A stretch of 53,581 nucleotides of DNA from the NCBI RefSeq assembly GCF_000600335.2, contig NZ_KK088570.1, positions 1 to 53,581 on the forward strand, read 5' to 3'. The notes below the pieces were generated by a model. It did no database searches, was not told the DNA's origin, and worked only from the letters and a program-made list of their open reading frames with translations. Each line of letters opens with the position of its first letter. Positions within the stretch are counted from its first letter, which is position 1. Source of the DNA: Rubellimicrobium mesophilum DSM 19309 (GTDB taxonomy: Bacteria; Pseudomonadota; Alphaproteobacteria; Rhodobacterales; Rhodobacteraceae). A program made the translations under genes and the position numbers. Positions 9,220-17,351 of this stretch are shown in pieces.

Positions 9220-9398
9220 TCCCTTTCTCGGACAAAGCTATCCCGCCTCGGCCGGAATGGCCGAAGTGCGATCGGATCAGTCAGGGCAGGTTCAGACTGC
9301 TATACTCGGCCGCTTCCCATGCTGTTCGATACGTTCTGCGCTCATTTGCGCTCCGACTCCCGCGATCAGATGTCTAAAGGATCCTTGGTGATGTCAGG

Positions 9399-10067
9399 TC
9401 ATTCTCGGGCTAGCTTCTCGAGAATGGACCAGTCCTGCCAGTCCTTGATATCGGCGTGAATCCTCTCCACTGCGGCCCTGCGATCCTTTTCGCGGAGCAT
9501 CAGATCTTCTGGCGTCTTTTCGCCAAGGAGGCGAAGGTACGAGATCAAGAAGTCATTGATTCCTTTTCCTGGAAGCCGTTCCCGACCCCGCACGACAAGG
9601 GCCTCCAAGGGCGGCATCATGGCGTTTACCCGCGGAACGGGAGAGGTTTCGTCGAGGGCTTCAGCCCGAATTTCTTCGATGACGGTGCCAATGATCCCGA
9701 GAGGTTGGCCGTACTTTTGAAGAAGACCTGCATCTCCACGAGAGGGATCCCGGCGACGCAATTCCGCATCGAGGTCGCCGTACGACATAGGCTCTCCTTT
9801 CCGAGCCTGCTCAATGAGGACTGGGATTGCGGCCCGTGCGGTTTGCGAACTCCACGAGCGATCTTTCAGTTCTGCGCCGAGCCGGAAGTATTGGAAAAGT
9901 TCAGGCTCTTCTTCATACTGCTCCTGCATCGCCTCCAAGCAGTATTCCAGCCAAGTAGGAGTCTCCTCCTCATCCAACGCCTGAGCCAAGTAGCTGGGCT
10001 CCACATCGAGCCAGTAAGCGGCCTGTGTGATGGTCAATCCGAGCTGTGTGAGTGGGTCGGAGTTCAT
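9399..10067 (-). CDS. Hypothetical protein, 222 aa
   Basis: Unknown acidic helical protein. The start (MNSDPLTQLGLTITQAAYWLDVE) contains what could be a helix-turn-helix-like segment (LTITQAAYWLDVEPSYLAQALDEEE), and the rest is regular helices (LEYCLEAMQEQYEEEPELF, PVLIEQARKGEP). No catalytic signature. The ATG is preceded by AGGAGGACG, a strong ribosome site. Directly upstream lies an AT-rich stretch with repeated AACTAG words, a possible promoter/operator for this gene. Confidence 0.5.
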   Translation of the reverse strand: MNSDPLTQLGLTITQAAYWLDVEPSYLAQALDEEETPTWLEYCLEAMQEQYEEEPELFQYFRLGAELKDRSWSSQTARAAIPVLIEQARKGEPMSYGDLDAELRRRDPSRGDAGLLQKYGQPLGIIGTVIEEIRAEALDETSPVPRVNAMMPPLEALVVRGRERLPGKGINDFLISYLRLLGEKTPEDLMLREKDRRAAVERIHADIKDWQDWSILEKLARE

Positions 10068-10083
10068 TTCGTCGTCCTCCTTG

Positions 10084-10169
10084 CAACTAGCGTGATGTCT
10101 ATATGAACTAGATGCATTTATGGGTCAAGTGGTTATCGCAACTAGACTCTAAAGAACATCCTCTAGTTG
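10084..10169 (-). promoter_or_regulatory. Cluster of AACTAG(A) words upstream of the gene at 9399-10067
   Basis: Within 86 bases of unusually AT-rich DNA the word occurs as CAACTAG (10084), GAACTAGA (10105), CAACTAGA (10139) and, inverted, TCTAGTTG (10162). The last two form an inverted pair CAACTAGA...TCTAGTTG with 15 bases between. Copies are spaced 21, 34 and 23 bases. This looks like a multi-site operator in front of the minus-strand gene starting at 10067; which regulator binds is unknown. Confidence 0.4.
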
Positions 10170-10553
10170 AATATATATGGTTAGGAGCAATCTTTTAGGT
10201 AGTCGATGAGCAGCGATGCAAGCGTATTTCTTGCGGCGAGTATGCACCTCGGGAACCTCAGAGAAGGCTGGGTGTGCCTAGGCCCGGCACCAGAGCCGGC
10301 GTGGGCAGCCCTGCTCTTCTGATCCCTAGATGTTCGAGGAAGCGGCTGATCCACCCTGTCATCCACCTTCGGTGAGACATCGCGGATACGCCCATCGAGA
10401 ATGGTGCGCCTGAACAGGCGCCAAACCGACTGATTCAACCAAGACCCGCAATTGGGGAGAAGGCTTGCCCTGATTGAGTGCGTCTCCCCCATCGTCATAA
10501 CGTCTCCAAGCCCAGGTCAGATCAGCTGAAACAAAGGGAGCGGCTCCTCTCCA
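10170..10553. other. Intergenic region without supported gene
   Basis: Frames on the minus strand (for example 10181-10498) have no ribosome site or family resemblance and overlap the AT-rich operator-like zone. I see no clear promoter or terminator. The region separates the accessory block from the UPF0029 gene. Confidence 0.3.
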
Positions 10554-10901
10554 ATGCGCATCCTCGAGAACATCATCAGCGACCGCGGCTCCAGGTATGC
10601 CGTGTCGGGCGGGACTTGCCGATCGGCGGGGGAGGCGCGGACCTTTGTGACCGAACTCACGCGCAACAAGAAGTTCGCCAGGGCAACCCACAACTCCTGG
10701 GCGCTCCTTTGCCAAGACGGTGCGCTCAAGAACGACGACGGCGAGGCGGGCGCGGGCCTGGTGATCCTGCGCATGCTCGAGCGCGAGGGGCTGCGCGACC
10801 ACCTTGTCGTCGTCACCCGCTGGTTCGGCGGCAAGCCCCTGGGCGGCGACCGCTTCCGGCACGTGCAGGAAGCGGTGCGGCTCTACCTCGGCGGGCTCTG
10901 A
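10554..10901 (+). CDS. UPF0029/IMPACT (YigZ N-terminal) family protein
   Basis: A 115-residue single-domain protein. The signature runs from KNDDGEAGAGLVILRMLE (the D-D-G-E-P-x-G-T-A-G motif of YigZ/IMPACT, here D-D-G-E-A-G-A-G) through VVTRWFGGKPLGG (the Y-F-G-G-x-x-L-G-x-G motif). YigZ itself is ~200 residues with a second C-terminal domain, absent here. The family is linked to translation control in eukaryotes (IMPACT binds GCN1), but bacterial function is not settled. It is convergent with the SpoOM-like gene, 11 bases between stops. Confidence 0.75.
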   Translation: MRILENIISDRGSRYAVSGGTCRSAGEARTFVTELTRNKKFARATHNSWALLCQDGALKNDDGEAGAGLVILRMLEREGLRDHLVVVTRWFGGKPLGGDRFRHVQEAVRLYLGGL

Positions 10902-10912
10902 CAGCCGGTGTG

Positions 10913-11647
10913 TCAGCGCAGGGAGTCGATGGCGCGCCGCAGTTCCGTGGCCAGGTTGATACGGTCGGCCTGCGCCTCGGAGACCCGGAAGCGTGCCGTC
11001 CGCTCGCGCCCGAGCGCGAAGAAGCCGCCCCTGTTGTCCACGGTCAGCGCGACCTCGACGCCGCCTTGGACGGGGCTGAAGGAGATCTCCACCTCCTCGA
11101 TCCCCCAGTCGCGGGACGAGCGGGGGCGGAAGTCGAACTCCTGGACGAAGGGGTTCGCGCGCCGGGGGTTGTACTCCACCTCCGTCTCCACCAGCCGGAA
11201 GCCTGCTCGCTCCATCCCCTGGAGGACCGCCGCCATGGCGCGGTTGGGCAGGACGCGCACCGGGTCCGCGTCCTTGGGGTCCACCGCGCCGGCCACATCG
11301 AGGCGCGTGCGCAGCACGGTCGAGGTGGAGCCCACCGTGAGCGGCGTCGAGGCGGGCAAGACGATCTGGAAGGGCAGGGTTTTCGTGGCCCTGGGCCCGA
11401 TCGTGCCAGGGTCGAGGCGAGCCTCGCCCAGCGAGATCTCGGCATAAACCTTGTCGTCGCCCCTGGTCTCGACCCGGCAGAGGGTGACGATTTCCAACAC
11501 GACGCCGCGGATGTCCTGCGCGGTGTCTCCCCCGGTGACGCGGACCTCACCCGCGATCCGTCCGCCCACCACCGCCTCGGGGCTGTCGAGGACCGTCTCG
11601 ACGCTGGCGCCGCCCACGCCGAGGCTCCTTAGAATACTCTTGAACAT
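10913..11647 (-). CDS. SpoOM (Spo0M) family protein
   Basis: 244 residues from ATG 11647, which has GGAGGG 5 bases upstream. The beginning, MFKSILRSLGVGGASVETVLDS, and GGRIAGEVRVTGGDTAQDI with later IVTLCRVET and LPASTPLTVG, match the arrestin-like beta-sandwich of sporulation-control protein Spo0M homologues, which occur widely in non-sporulating bacteria. A C-terminal extension ends in SEAQADRINLATELRRAIDSLR. The molecular role in this lineage is unknown. Monocistronic on the minus strand. Confidence 0.78.
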   Translation of the reverse strand: MFKSILRSLGVGGASVETVLDSPEAVVGGRIAGEVRVTGGDTAQDIRGVVLEIVTLCRVETRGDDKVYAEISLGEARLDPGTIGPRATKTLPFQIVLPASTPLTVGSTSTVLRTRLDVAGAVDPKDADPVRVLPNRAMAAVLQGMERAGFRLVETEVEYNPRRANPFVQEFDFRPRSSRDWGIEEVEISFSPVQGGVEVALTVDNRGGFFALGRERTARFRVSEAQADRINLATELRRAIDSLR

Positions 11648-12006
11648 GTGTCCCTCCGGATCCCTGTAGCCGACCTGATTGCGGGCGGGAGGTGTCCACT
11701 GGCGCGGCCGCCCGCAAGGGCCGCGCGGAAAACTCTCGGCGCTGAGTGGGCCAGTCACGTACGCCCGAGACGTGGGGGAGCCCGTCGGCTGCCTGACTGT
11801 GGCAGCCCAGGGAACTCGGTCCCACTGACTGACGACTCATGACTAGGACGGAGCCAAGGCGCCACAACAGGCCTTCATGTCCGCCGAGTCCAGTATCGAC
11901 GTAAGCGTTCCGTCAACCAGCGGCGGCCGCGGATGGCAACGTGGATGGTGCGAGGCGGAGCTGCGGGCAAAGCACCCAGATTGCTGAGTGAATCCTGAAT
12001 AGTCTC
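11648..12006. other. Intergenic region upstream of the SpoOM gene and the 57-bp repeat
   Basis: No coding frame with a ribosome site and natural composition is seen. The part near 11648-11760 will hold the SpoOM promoter (no sigma-EcfG match). The region ends at the conserved repeat that starts at 12007. Confidence 0.3.
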
Positions 12007-12063
12007 AAAGGTTGCTTGCTCTCCCCAACTGCAACCAGTGACCAAAGCGGGCCCCCGCAACCA
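12007..12063 (+). repeat. 57-bp repeat, copy 1 (tRNA-fMet-like 3' end)
   Basis: Matches 53237-53293 at 53 of 57 positions in the same orientation; all differences fall in the seven bases 12017-12023. The 40-base part 12024-12063 is identical. It contains GGTTGC and two GCAACC words (able to pair), a GCGGG-CC-CCCGC hairpin, and ends in CCCCCGCAACCA, the usual acceptor 3' end of initiator tRNA. A T-run terminator follows 18 bases later. No complete tRNA is present. Confidence 0.7.
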
Positions 12064-12080
12064 GTTCTAATCGCAGATCA

Positions 12081-12105
12081 GCTATTCCTTCGGGAGCGGC
12101 TTTTT
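12081..12105 (+). terminator. Intrinsic terminator after repeat copy 1
   Basis: GCTATTCC-TTCG-GGAGCGGC forms an 8-position stem (one A/C mismatch, some G-U pairs) with a UUCG loop, directly followed by TTTTT. It ends a plus-strand transcript that would include the 57-bp repeat. Confidence 0.6.
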
Positions 12106-12160
12106 GTTGGCCCGGCACCACGGCAAGCAATGTAGCCGGAGCCCGGCTGCCCTCTGCGCG

Positions 12161-12415
12161 TCAGGCGGCCTCGACGGGCGTCCCGTCCCCTACCTCGCAC
12201 CCCACGCGCTGCGCCACGGTCATCAGAGCTTGCCGGCGCGCGTAGATGGCCTGGAGGTGGTAGGCCCAGGGGTGGCCGTCCCAGGCCCGGAGATGGCAGG
12301 CTCTGACCCGTTCAAGTTCCGCCTCGATCTCGCGTGCGGCTCTCTCGAGCATGGCCTGCCGCTCGGAGGGGGTGAGCGCAAGGAGGTCGACGCGGCGGAG
12401 GATCGGGGTGGCCAT
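12161..12415 (-). CDS. Hypothetical small protein, 84 aa
   Basis: A helical, charged small protein (LTPSERQAMLERAAREIE, RACHLRAWDGHPWAYHLQ, YARRQALM). Amino-acid composition is natural, unlike the overlapping frames. No strong ribosome site is seen before ATG 12415. No family recognised; conserved short proteins of this length are common in Methylobacterium-like genomes. Confidence 0.45.
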   Translation of the reverse strand: MATPILRRVDLLALTPSERQAMLERAAREIEAELERVRACHLRAWDGHPWAYHLQAIYARRQALMTVAQRVGCEVGDGTPVEAA

Positions 12416-12819
12416 GGCGTGGTCTGGGGTTGGGTCGGGCAGGACCTGATCACTGAAACGGCCCGAAAGGATGACCCAAACGCGTCAGGGCTGGGCCAAA
12501 AGTCGGTCCGGCCGCAGCCCCCGCGCTCGCCAAGGAGGAAGAGCGGCACGAGGGCTGGGCCGCTGCCCTCTGGGACTGCAGCCAGCCCCCAGAGGGTCTC
12601 CCTCCGCTCGGGAGGGGCGCAGGCGCTCTCAGCCAGACAATCTAGGGCAGCCGCCCTCCGGTGCGAGACGCCTCCCGCCTGCCGCGGTGTTTCATTTACC
12701 TCGCATCCCAGCAGCTTTCCCGAGGAAAGGCAGGCTTCCTCTGGACGGGCTAGGCGAGCAGCGATGGAGCATGGACCTCCACCGGCCCCAGAGGCTGCAC
12801 GAGCTAGGAGGAGGGACAC
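12416..12819. other. Intergenic region with a 9-bp inverted repeat
   Basis: No supported gene. CCCTCTGGG (12566-12574) and CCCAGAGGG (12588-12596) form a perfect inverted repeat with a 13-base loop, possibly a regulatory stem-loop. The right end holds AGGAGGAGG just before the HU start at 12820. Confidence 0.35.
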
Positions 12820-13108
12820 ATGGCCAACCAGATGACCAAGGCGCAGCTCGTGGCGGCGCTGGCTGAGCGGATCGGCCGGGGACAAGAAGGCCGCGGGGGC
12901 CGCGTTGGAGGCGCTGACGGGCATCATCACCGAGACCGTAGCCCAGGGCGGCGCCGTGACCCTGCCGGGCGTGGGCAAGGTCTACTGCCGCGAGCGGCCC
13001 GAGCGCACGGCCCGGAACCCCTCCACGGGCGAGCAGATCCAGAAGCCCGCGGACAAGGTGGTCAAGATCACCGTCGCCAAGGCGCTCAAGGACAGCATAA
13101 ACGCCTGA
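12820..13108 (+). pseudogene. HU-family DNA-binding protein, frameshifted
   Basis: HU/IHF proteins are small dimeric nucleoid proteins that bend DNA. ATG 12820 (AGGAGGAGG upstream) gives MANQMTKAQLVAALAERIGR. The frame then breaks in a GGGG run at 12878-12881. Dropping one G continues as DKKAAGAALEALTGIITETV, GGAVTLPGVGKVYCRERPER and RNPSTGEQIQKPADKVVKIT to 13108, a normal ~95-residue HU with its beta-arm (ARNPSTGE). Everything else is intact, so a one-base sequence error is the simplest reading. It is convergent with the moaA remnant. Confidence 0.75.
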
Positions 13109-13120
13109 AGCCTCAGACGC

Positions 13121-13882
13121 TCAGGAACTCTCCTCATCCTCGAACACGGCGGACGAGGAGAGATCCGTTGCGGGAGAGTCTTGGCCCATGCTGGTCGCTC
13201 GGTGCCTAGAGGCCCGACACCATAGGCAGGGTCGGCCTCTGCTGATCTTCCCCTCGACCCCGCGCGAGTAGTCGAAGTCGTGCCCCTTGGGCTTGAGCCG
13301 GATCGCCGCGCGGATTGCGTCATCCAGAACGGCCTCGTCGTCGGACGCCCGAAGGGCTGCCCGAAGGTCCGACGACCCCTCCTGCCCCAGGCAGGTGTGA
13401 AGCTGCCCCGTGCAGGTCAGCCGCACGCGGTTGCAGCTTTCGCAGAAGTTGTGGCTCAGCGGCGTGATGAAGCCGATCCTCTGGCCCGTCTCCTCGACCC
13501 GCGCGTAACGGGCGGGGCCCCCGGTCCGCTCGGTCAGGTCGGTCAGAGTGAACCGCTCCTCGATCCGTGCCCGCAGGTCCCTGAGCGACCAGAACTGGTC
13601 GAGCCGCATCTCGTTGCCAATGTCGCCCATCGGCATGACCTCGATAAAGGTCAGGTCGTGCCCGTGATCCGCGCACCAGCCGAGGAGGTCGAACATCTCC
13701 TCCTCCGTCTCGCCCTTCAGCGCGACGGCGTTGATCTTGACCCGCAGCCCCGCCGCCTTCGCCGCCTCGATCCCGCGCAGCACCTGGTCGAGCCGCCCCC
13801 AGCGGGTGAGTCGCTTGAACCGCTCCGGGTCCAGCGTGTCAAGCGACACGTTGACCCGCCGCACGCCCGCCGCGACGAACAC
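13121..13882 (-). pseudogene. moaA: moaA remnant (GTP 3',8-cyclase), N-terminus missing
   Basis: MoaA is a radical-SAM enzyme that makes the first intermediate of molybdenum cofactor from GTP. Here the frame starts abruptly in [19 protein letters not shown], about residue 100 of a normal MoaA, so the radical-SAM CxxxCxxC is absent. The middle is well kept ([22 protein letters not shown]), as is the second cluster motif ([18 protein letters not shown]). After [13 protein letters not shown] the usual short end is replaced by unrelated sequence ([14 protein letters not shown]). DNA upstream of 13882 shows no moaA N-terminal part in any frame. This is a real truncation, not a one-base error, and the product could not be active. 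Confidence 0.72.
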
Positions 13883-13935
13883 CCTTCAACCTGTTCGAAC
13901 AACGAGAAACATGCCCATAGATACCCTAGCTTTCC

Positions 13936-14223
13936 ATGCTCGTCGTCCTGCACAACCCATCCAGCGTCGCTCATCTCAGGGATCTGCAAAGCCGCCTCGA
14001 AGGGCAGCTGTCCCTTCGCCCGCGCCTAGTGGGCCTCCCGGTCCAGGACCGGGCCGTGATCGAGGACCTCGTGGAGGTCGTTCGCGCAGTGGACCAGGGA
14101 GCCCTGCGCACGAGGGACGCGGAAGACGCATTTGCCCGCCATGGCATCCCTGGCTTCGACTTCGGCCGCTGGATGGCTGAGATGCTGGACGAAGGCGCCT
14201 ACCTCGAGGCTGGCATCGACTAG
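13936..14223 (+). CDS. Hypothetical protein, 95 aa
   Basis: Begins 53 bases beyond the broken end of moaA. MLVVLHNPSSVAHLRDLQ... with helical, charged middle (VIEDLVEVVRAVDQGALRTRDAEDAFARHG) and acidic end. No known domain. It might be the gene next to the deletion point that removed moaA's 5' part. Coding support is composition only. Confidence 0.4.
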   Translation: MLVVLHNPSSVAHLRDLQSRLEGQLSLRPRLVGLPVQDRAVIEDLVEVVRAVDQGALRTRDAEDAFARHGIPGFDFGRWMAEMLDEGAYLEAGID

Positions 14224-14552
14224 GCCGCCTGAGGGCGGCTCGGGCCAGCAGCCCTCACGCGCTTGCCTCATTGCTGCAAAGGTCCCGTCGTGGTACGCTC
14301 TTCAGGCGCTCGACAAAGGGCCTCGCCGCCGCGTCGATCCCCTCGTCCCGCCGCACTGACTGTGTCCGGATCCCAGCGTCATGGGCCTACTTGGTTCGTC
14401 CCGCAGGTCCGGCGACCCTCGAGGAGCCGCCGCCGGAGGTCGGGCGGCCTAGCACGGGATTGCGGCCTCCGCGGAGTACGCTCTGGGAGAAGCCATTTGA
14501 TCCGTCAGCCGCGCCGGGTGGACGCCGGCGCACGTCTCCAGGAGGAGGCTCC
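14224..14552. other. Intergenic region, no supported gene
   Basis: Frames here are Arg/Ser/Pro-rich and without ribosome sites. The last 20 bases hold AGGAGGAGG in front of the ATG at 14553. Confidence 0.3.
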
Positions 14553-14915
14553 ATGATTTCCAGCACCCAGGCCCATGGTGGGCCATTCGCAGGTTTATTC
14601 AATCTCATCATCAGCTCGCATCCCGTGTCCTTCCTGGCCGGCCGGCACGTCAGGTCCGCCGAGCCCAGCGCTGAGGAGCTGACCGCGGACCTCGCCCCGC
14701 ATCTGCGCGTGGACATCGGCCTTCTCGACCCGCACGACGGGCGGGGGGGCCGGCGCGCCGACGTCGCAGCCGCTGATCCCGCCGGCCTCAGCCATGCACC
14801 GTCGCGGCGACTGGGGAGGGCAGGGCTCTCGGAGCCAGATCTTCACTTGGCCCCTGCGGATCTGACGCGACCAGGGCGGGCCGACGGGCGAGATCAGTGT
14901 CGCGCCTTGACGTAG
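14553..14915 (+). CDS. Possible small protein, DUF1127-like middle
   Basis: A very strong ribosome site (AGGAGGAGG, 5 bases before ATG) suggests a real start. The first ~65 residues look natural (GPFAGLFNLIISSHPVSFL, SAEELTADLAPHLRVDIGLLD); the last phrase faintly resembles the DUF1127 pattern L-R-D-I-G-L. The remaining sequence (GRGGRRADVAAADPAG...) is GC-driven and may be out of frame after the GGGGGGG run near 14745. Overlaps the GNAT gene end by 22 bases. Real start, uncertain end. Confidence 0.38.
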   Translation: MISSTQAHGGPFAGLFNLIISSHPVSFLAGRHVRSAEPSAEELTADLAPHLRVDIGLLDPHDGRGGRRADVAAADPAGLSHAPSRRLGRAGLSEPDLHLAPADLTRPGRADGRDQCRALT

Positions 14916-15394
14916 GTGGCAACCATCGAACCATAGAAGGGCTGGAGGCCGAGGGGGCGCATCCCCAGTCGTTCCATGACGCGCAAGGACGCCACGTTGT
15001 CCGGATTGGCGACAGCGAAGACTTCTTCGGCCTCAAGCTCGTCGAAGGCGAAGCCGAGCATGGCGCGACCGGCCTCCGTCGCGAGCCCCTTGCCCCAGTG
15101 CTCGGGCCGCAGGCGCCAGCCGACCTCCAAGGGCTTGGTCTCGTCCTTCTCGAGGTTCTGGATGCAGCCGGCGCCCACGAGCATCTCCGTCTCCCGGTCG
15201 ATGAAGGACCACCACGCGTAGCCCAGCCTCACCCATCTAGCCTGGACCTCTTGGATCCAGACCCGGATATCCTCCTCCGAGGCGAGAGCTTTGAAGAAGC
15301 GCATGACGACGGGATCCGAGTTCAGGGCGAGCAGGCCCTCGAAGTGGCTGTCCTCGAAGGGTTCAAGCCGGAGGTGCGGCGTCGTGAGGATCAT
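14894..15394 (-). CDS. GNAT-family N-acetyltransferase (RimJ/RimL type)
   Basis: 166 residues, full length for the family. MILTTPHLRLEPFEDSHFEG is the usual RimL-like opening. WWSFIDRETEMLVGAGCI is the central strand pair. HWGKGLATEAGRAMLGFAF is motif A, where the R/Q-x-x-G-x-G/A loop (here WGKGLAT) binds acetyl-CoA pyrophosphate. VANPDNVASLRVMERLGM is motif B. Acceptor unknown (ribosomal protein, amino acid or small amine). Stands alone. Confidence 0.85.
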   Translation of the reverse strand: MILTTPHLRLEPFEDSHFEGLLALNSDPVVMRFFKALASEEDIRVWIQEVQARWVRLGYAWWSFIDRETEMLVGAGCIQNLEKDETKPLEVGWRLRPEHWGKGLATEAGRAMLGFAFDELEAEEVFAVANPDNVASLRVMERLGMRPLGLQPFYGSMVATYVKARH

Positions 15395-15597
15395 GCCCGA
15401 AGTATAACAACCCCAGAGACGTTCACGAAGTCTCGATGGTTCCTCCCGGGGGGATCTGATCGATGCGTGTGGCTCAATCTAAGGGGCCGATGCGAAACCC
15501 GCCAAGCCGGGTCGGGGAAGCCTGCCTTGTGTCACCGCCTCTCGGGCGGCAATTAGCGGCTCATTGATGAGCTGCATTTGAGTAAGTGGAGGGGTTT

Positions 15598-16134
15598 ATG
15601 ACGGATTCCGCAGCGCAGGTCCCCGACAGTTGGGAAGAGATTTTGTCCCTAGGGGAGACGATCTTCTGGCAGGGGTAGCCCGACGGGTGCGTCGTTTGGG
15701 CTGACCTTCTCAGCATGAGATCGGTACATGGTGCCGTGATGGTCGGAGCGGGCATCTTCTGGATCAAGTCGAGCTGGACCATGGCCGGCATGCTCTCGGG
15801 AATGCACTTCGCGCCGTCGGGCGACGGGCGCCCGGGCCTGGACTTCTGGAACACGATCTTCAGCCTGGCAGGCTGGTTCCCGTTCCTGGGCCTTCTGTTC
15901 ATCGCCTCAGGGCTGTGGTCGACGATCGGGCGGGTCGTCCGGGACGCCTTGCTGCGGCGCCGGACGTGGTACACGCTGATCGACCGGGCCGCCTACATCG
16001 CCACCGATCTGAGGAGTCGCAAGCTCGACTGGCATGAGTTGCGCGCGGACTTGCCCCTTGAGCTTGAGGACGGCGAGCGCGGCGCGGTCTGGTTCGACGA
16101 GAAGTTCGTCCACTACCCAGGAGTTGGCGTTTAG
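15598..16134 (+). pseudogene. Membrane protein gene with internal amber codon
   Basis: GTGGAGG places a ribosome site 8 bases before ATG 15598. The product starts MTDSAAQVPDSWEEILSLGE then TIFWQG, a TAG stop at 15676-15678 (codon 27), and continues in the same frame: PDGCVVWADLLSMRSVHG. W-E-x-I-L-x-x-G-E-x-I-x-W-Q-G-x-P-D-G is the start of a family of small alphaproteobacterial two-helix membrane proteins. Two membrane helices follow (VMVGAGIFWIKSSWTMAGM; FSLAGWFPFLGLLFIASGLW), then a C-terminal soluble part RRTWYTLIDRAAYIAT. A CAG to TAG change would explain it. Without readthrough only a restart at ATG 15715 could give a product. Confidence 0.62.
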
Positions 16135-16579
16135 ATCGGCCCCACCGGGTCCCCCTGAATCAGCATGGGTGTCCATCGCTCGGTTCTCGACCAGCAAGAC
16201 GTCTGTATAGGGTTTCGGACGATCCGATAAGGAACGAGCCATCACTCTCCCTTACAGGGAATTGTGGATGCTAATTAAACCTTAAGCTGAATAGGCATCG
16301 ATTTTCTAATAGCTGCAGTCAAAGGCTAAGTCGTAAAAGCCGAAAATGCAGCGTCAAAGTTGTAAGCGCAACCTGGAATTGTCCTACCCTGTTGAGCGGG
16401 CAACTTTACGCGTCACCCGCTGGTGTGCAGGTATCTTGGGGTGCTGCAAAGTTCCGACAGAATTCATCCGCACTATGGCCGCGACCTCCGCCTATCGCGA
16501 GATCGCCTGAGGGTATTTCTCTGACGGTGGCTGCGTTTCAGGACTAAGGGCCAGATTGGTCAAATGTAAGAGGTAACGG
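16135..16579. other. AT-richer intergenic region
   Basis: Clearly lower GC than its surroundings (for example TTAATTAAACC-like words near 16270). No gene is seen. A small inverted repeat, TCCCT-N3-AGGGA, lies at 16248-16260. It probably contains the promoter of the two-gene unit that starts at 16580; no sigma-EcfG match was found. Confidence 0.35.
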
Positions 16580-16798
16580 TTGAAGGGGAACTGCGCATTG
16601 AACCGGGTTGCGTACATCGCAAAGCTCAAGGAAATCCGCGACCAGCAGGTGCAGGGTCATATCGATCTTGTGGCCGCGTTCCCGCGGAGCAGCGTCCGTG
16701 AGGAGCTCCCGCGGCTCTTTAGCCTATACCGGGAGATCGAGGAACTGGACCGCATCATCGCGGCGGAAGAAGCCAAGCGGCGTGATGTCGGATGTTGA
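16580..16798 (+). CDS. Small hypothetical protein in front of the roadblock gene
   Basis: The frame starts at TTG 16580 or TTG 16598; both have purine-rich upstream sequence (AAGAGG and AAGGGG). The sequence, NRVAYIAKLKEIRDQQ, REELPRLFSLYREIEELDRI and IAAEEAKRRDVGC, is a helical, likely coiled-coil product of ~70 residues. It is followed 47 bases later by the roadblock-domain gene, so the two may be co-transcribed and interact, as small partners of MglB/roadblock proteins often do. That interaction is inference. Confidence 0.5.
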   Translation: MKGNCALNRVAYIAKLKEIRDQQVQGHIDLVAAFPRSSVREELPRLFSLYREIEELDRIIAAEEAKRRDVGC

Positions 16799-16845
16799 GG
16801 GCTGCACGACGGCCTCAGCCTGTGCCGTCGCCGAGGGGCAGCGTG

Positions 16846-17190
16846 ATGCGCGCCAGCTTCCATGACATTGCGGGCTTCCTCGGCGCCTGCCTTGTGGACA
16901 GCGAGTCTGGCCTGACGCTGATGGCCAAGGCCGGAGGGCCTGTCGACCTTGAAGCCGCGGCCACCTTCAGCACACAGATTGCAGCGGCCAAGCTCCGTGT
17001 CATGAGCGCGATGGGGCTCAACGAGAAGATCGAGAACGTCCTGATCACGCAGGCCGATCGGATCCACTTCATCCGGCCATTGGAGAAAGCGCCTGGGGTG
17101 ATCCTCTATGTCTGCCTGGAGCGGAAGGCGGCTCGCCTCGGCATGGCCCTAATGCAGGTGGAACGGATCGAACGGGACCTCTTCATGTGA
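16846..17190 (+). CDS. Roadblock/LC7-like domain protein, 114 aa
   Basis: Start at ATG 16846 behind GAGGGG; the frame also runs upstream without a good start. The layout fits the roadblock/LC7 fold: helix, DIAGFLGACLVDSESGLTLMAKAGG (strand pair), LEAAATFSTQIAAAKLRVMSAMG (long helix), ENVLITQADRIHFIRPLE and GVILYVCLERKAARLGMALMQV. Such proteins dimerise and regulate small Ras-like GTPases (MglB-MglA) in bacteria; no GTPase is near. Confidence is moderate because it rests on fold-level similarity. Confidence 0.6.
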   Translation: MRASFHDIAGFLGACLVDSESGLTLMAKAGGPVDLEAAATFSTQIAAAKLRVMSAMGLNEKIENVLITQADRIHFIRPLEKAPGVILYVCLERKAARLGMALMQVERIERDLFM

Positions 17191-17351
17191 GGCTGGGTGT
17201 GGTTCAACTCGCCTCAGACGTGCCCGGCGGGTCAGGTACGATCCTGAGCGCTGGAGGCCTCCCGCAGACGCTGCTGACCAAGCTGCGGGACCTGCGGATG
17301 CGGTCGGAAGCACGCCTGTGTCTTGGTGCTCCCCGCGGGGGAGGGTGGCTC

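Noticed and set aside
10181..10862. Two minus-strand frames (10181-10498, 10359-10862)
   Set aside because: The second is antisense to the clear UPF0029 gene; the first has no start signal and no similarity.
12024..12063. A complete tRNA-fMet gene at the repeat
   Set aside because: Only the acceptor 3' side is tRNA-like; no D-arm, CAT anticodon arm or T-arm sequence is found upstream.
16212..16240. GGAAC at 16212 as a sigma-EcfG -35
   Set aside because: No GTT at 16 or 17 bases.
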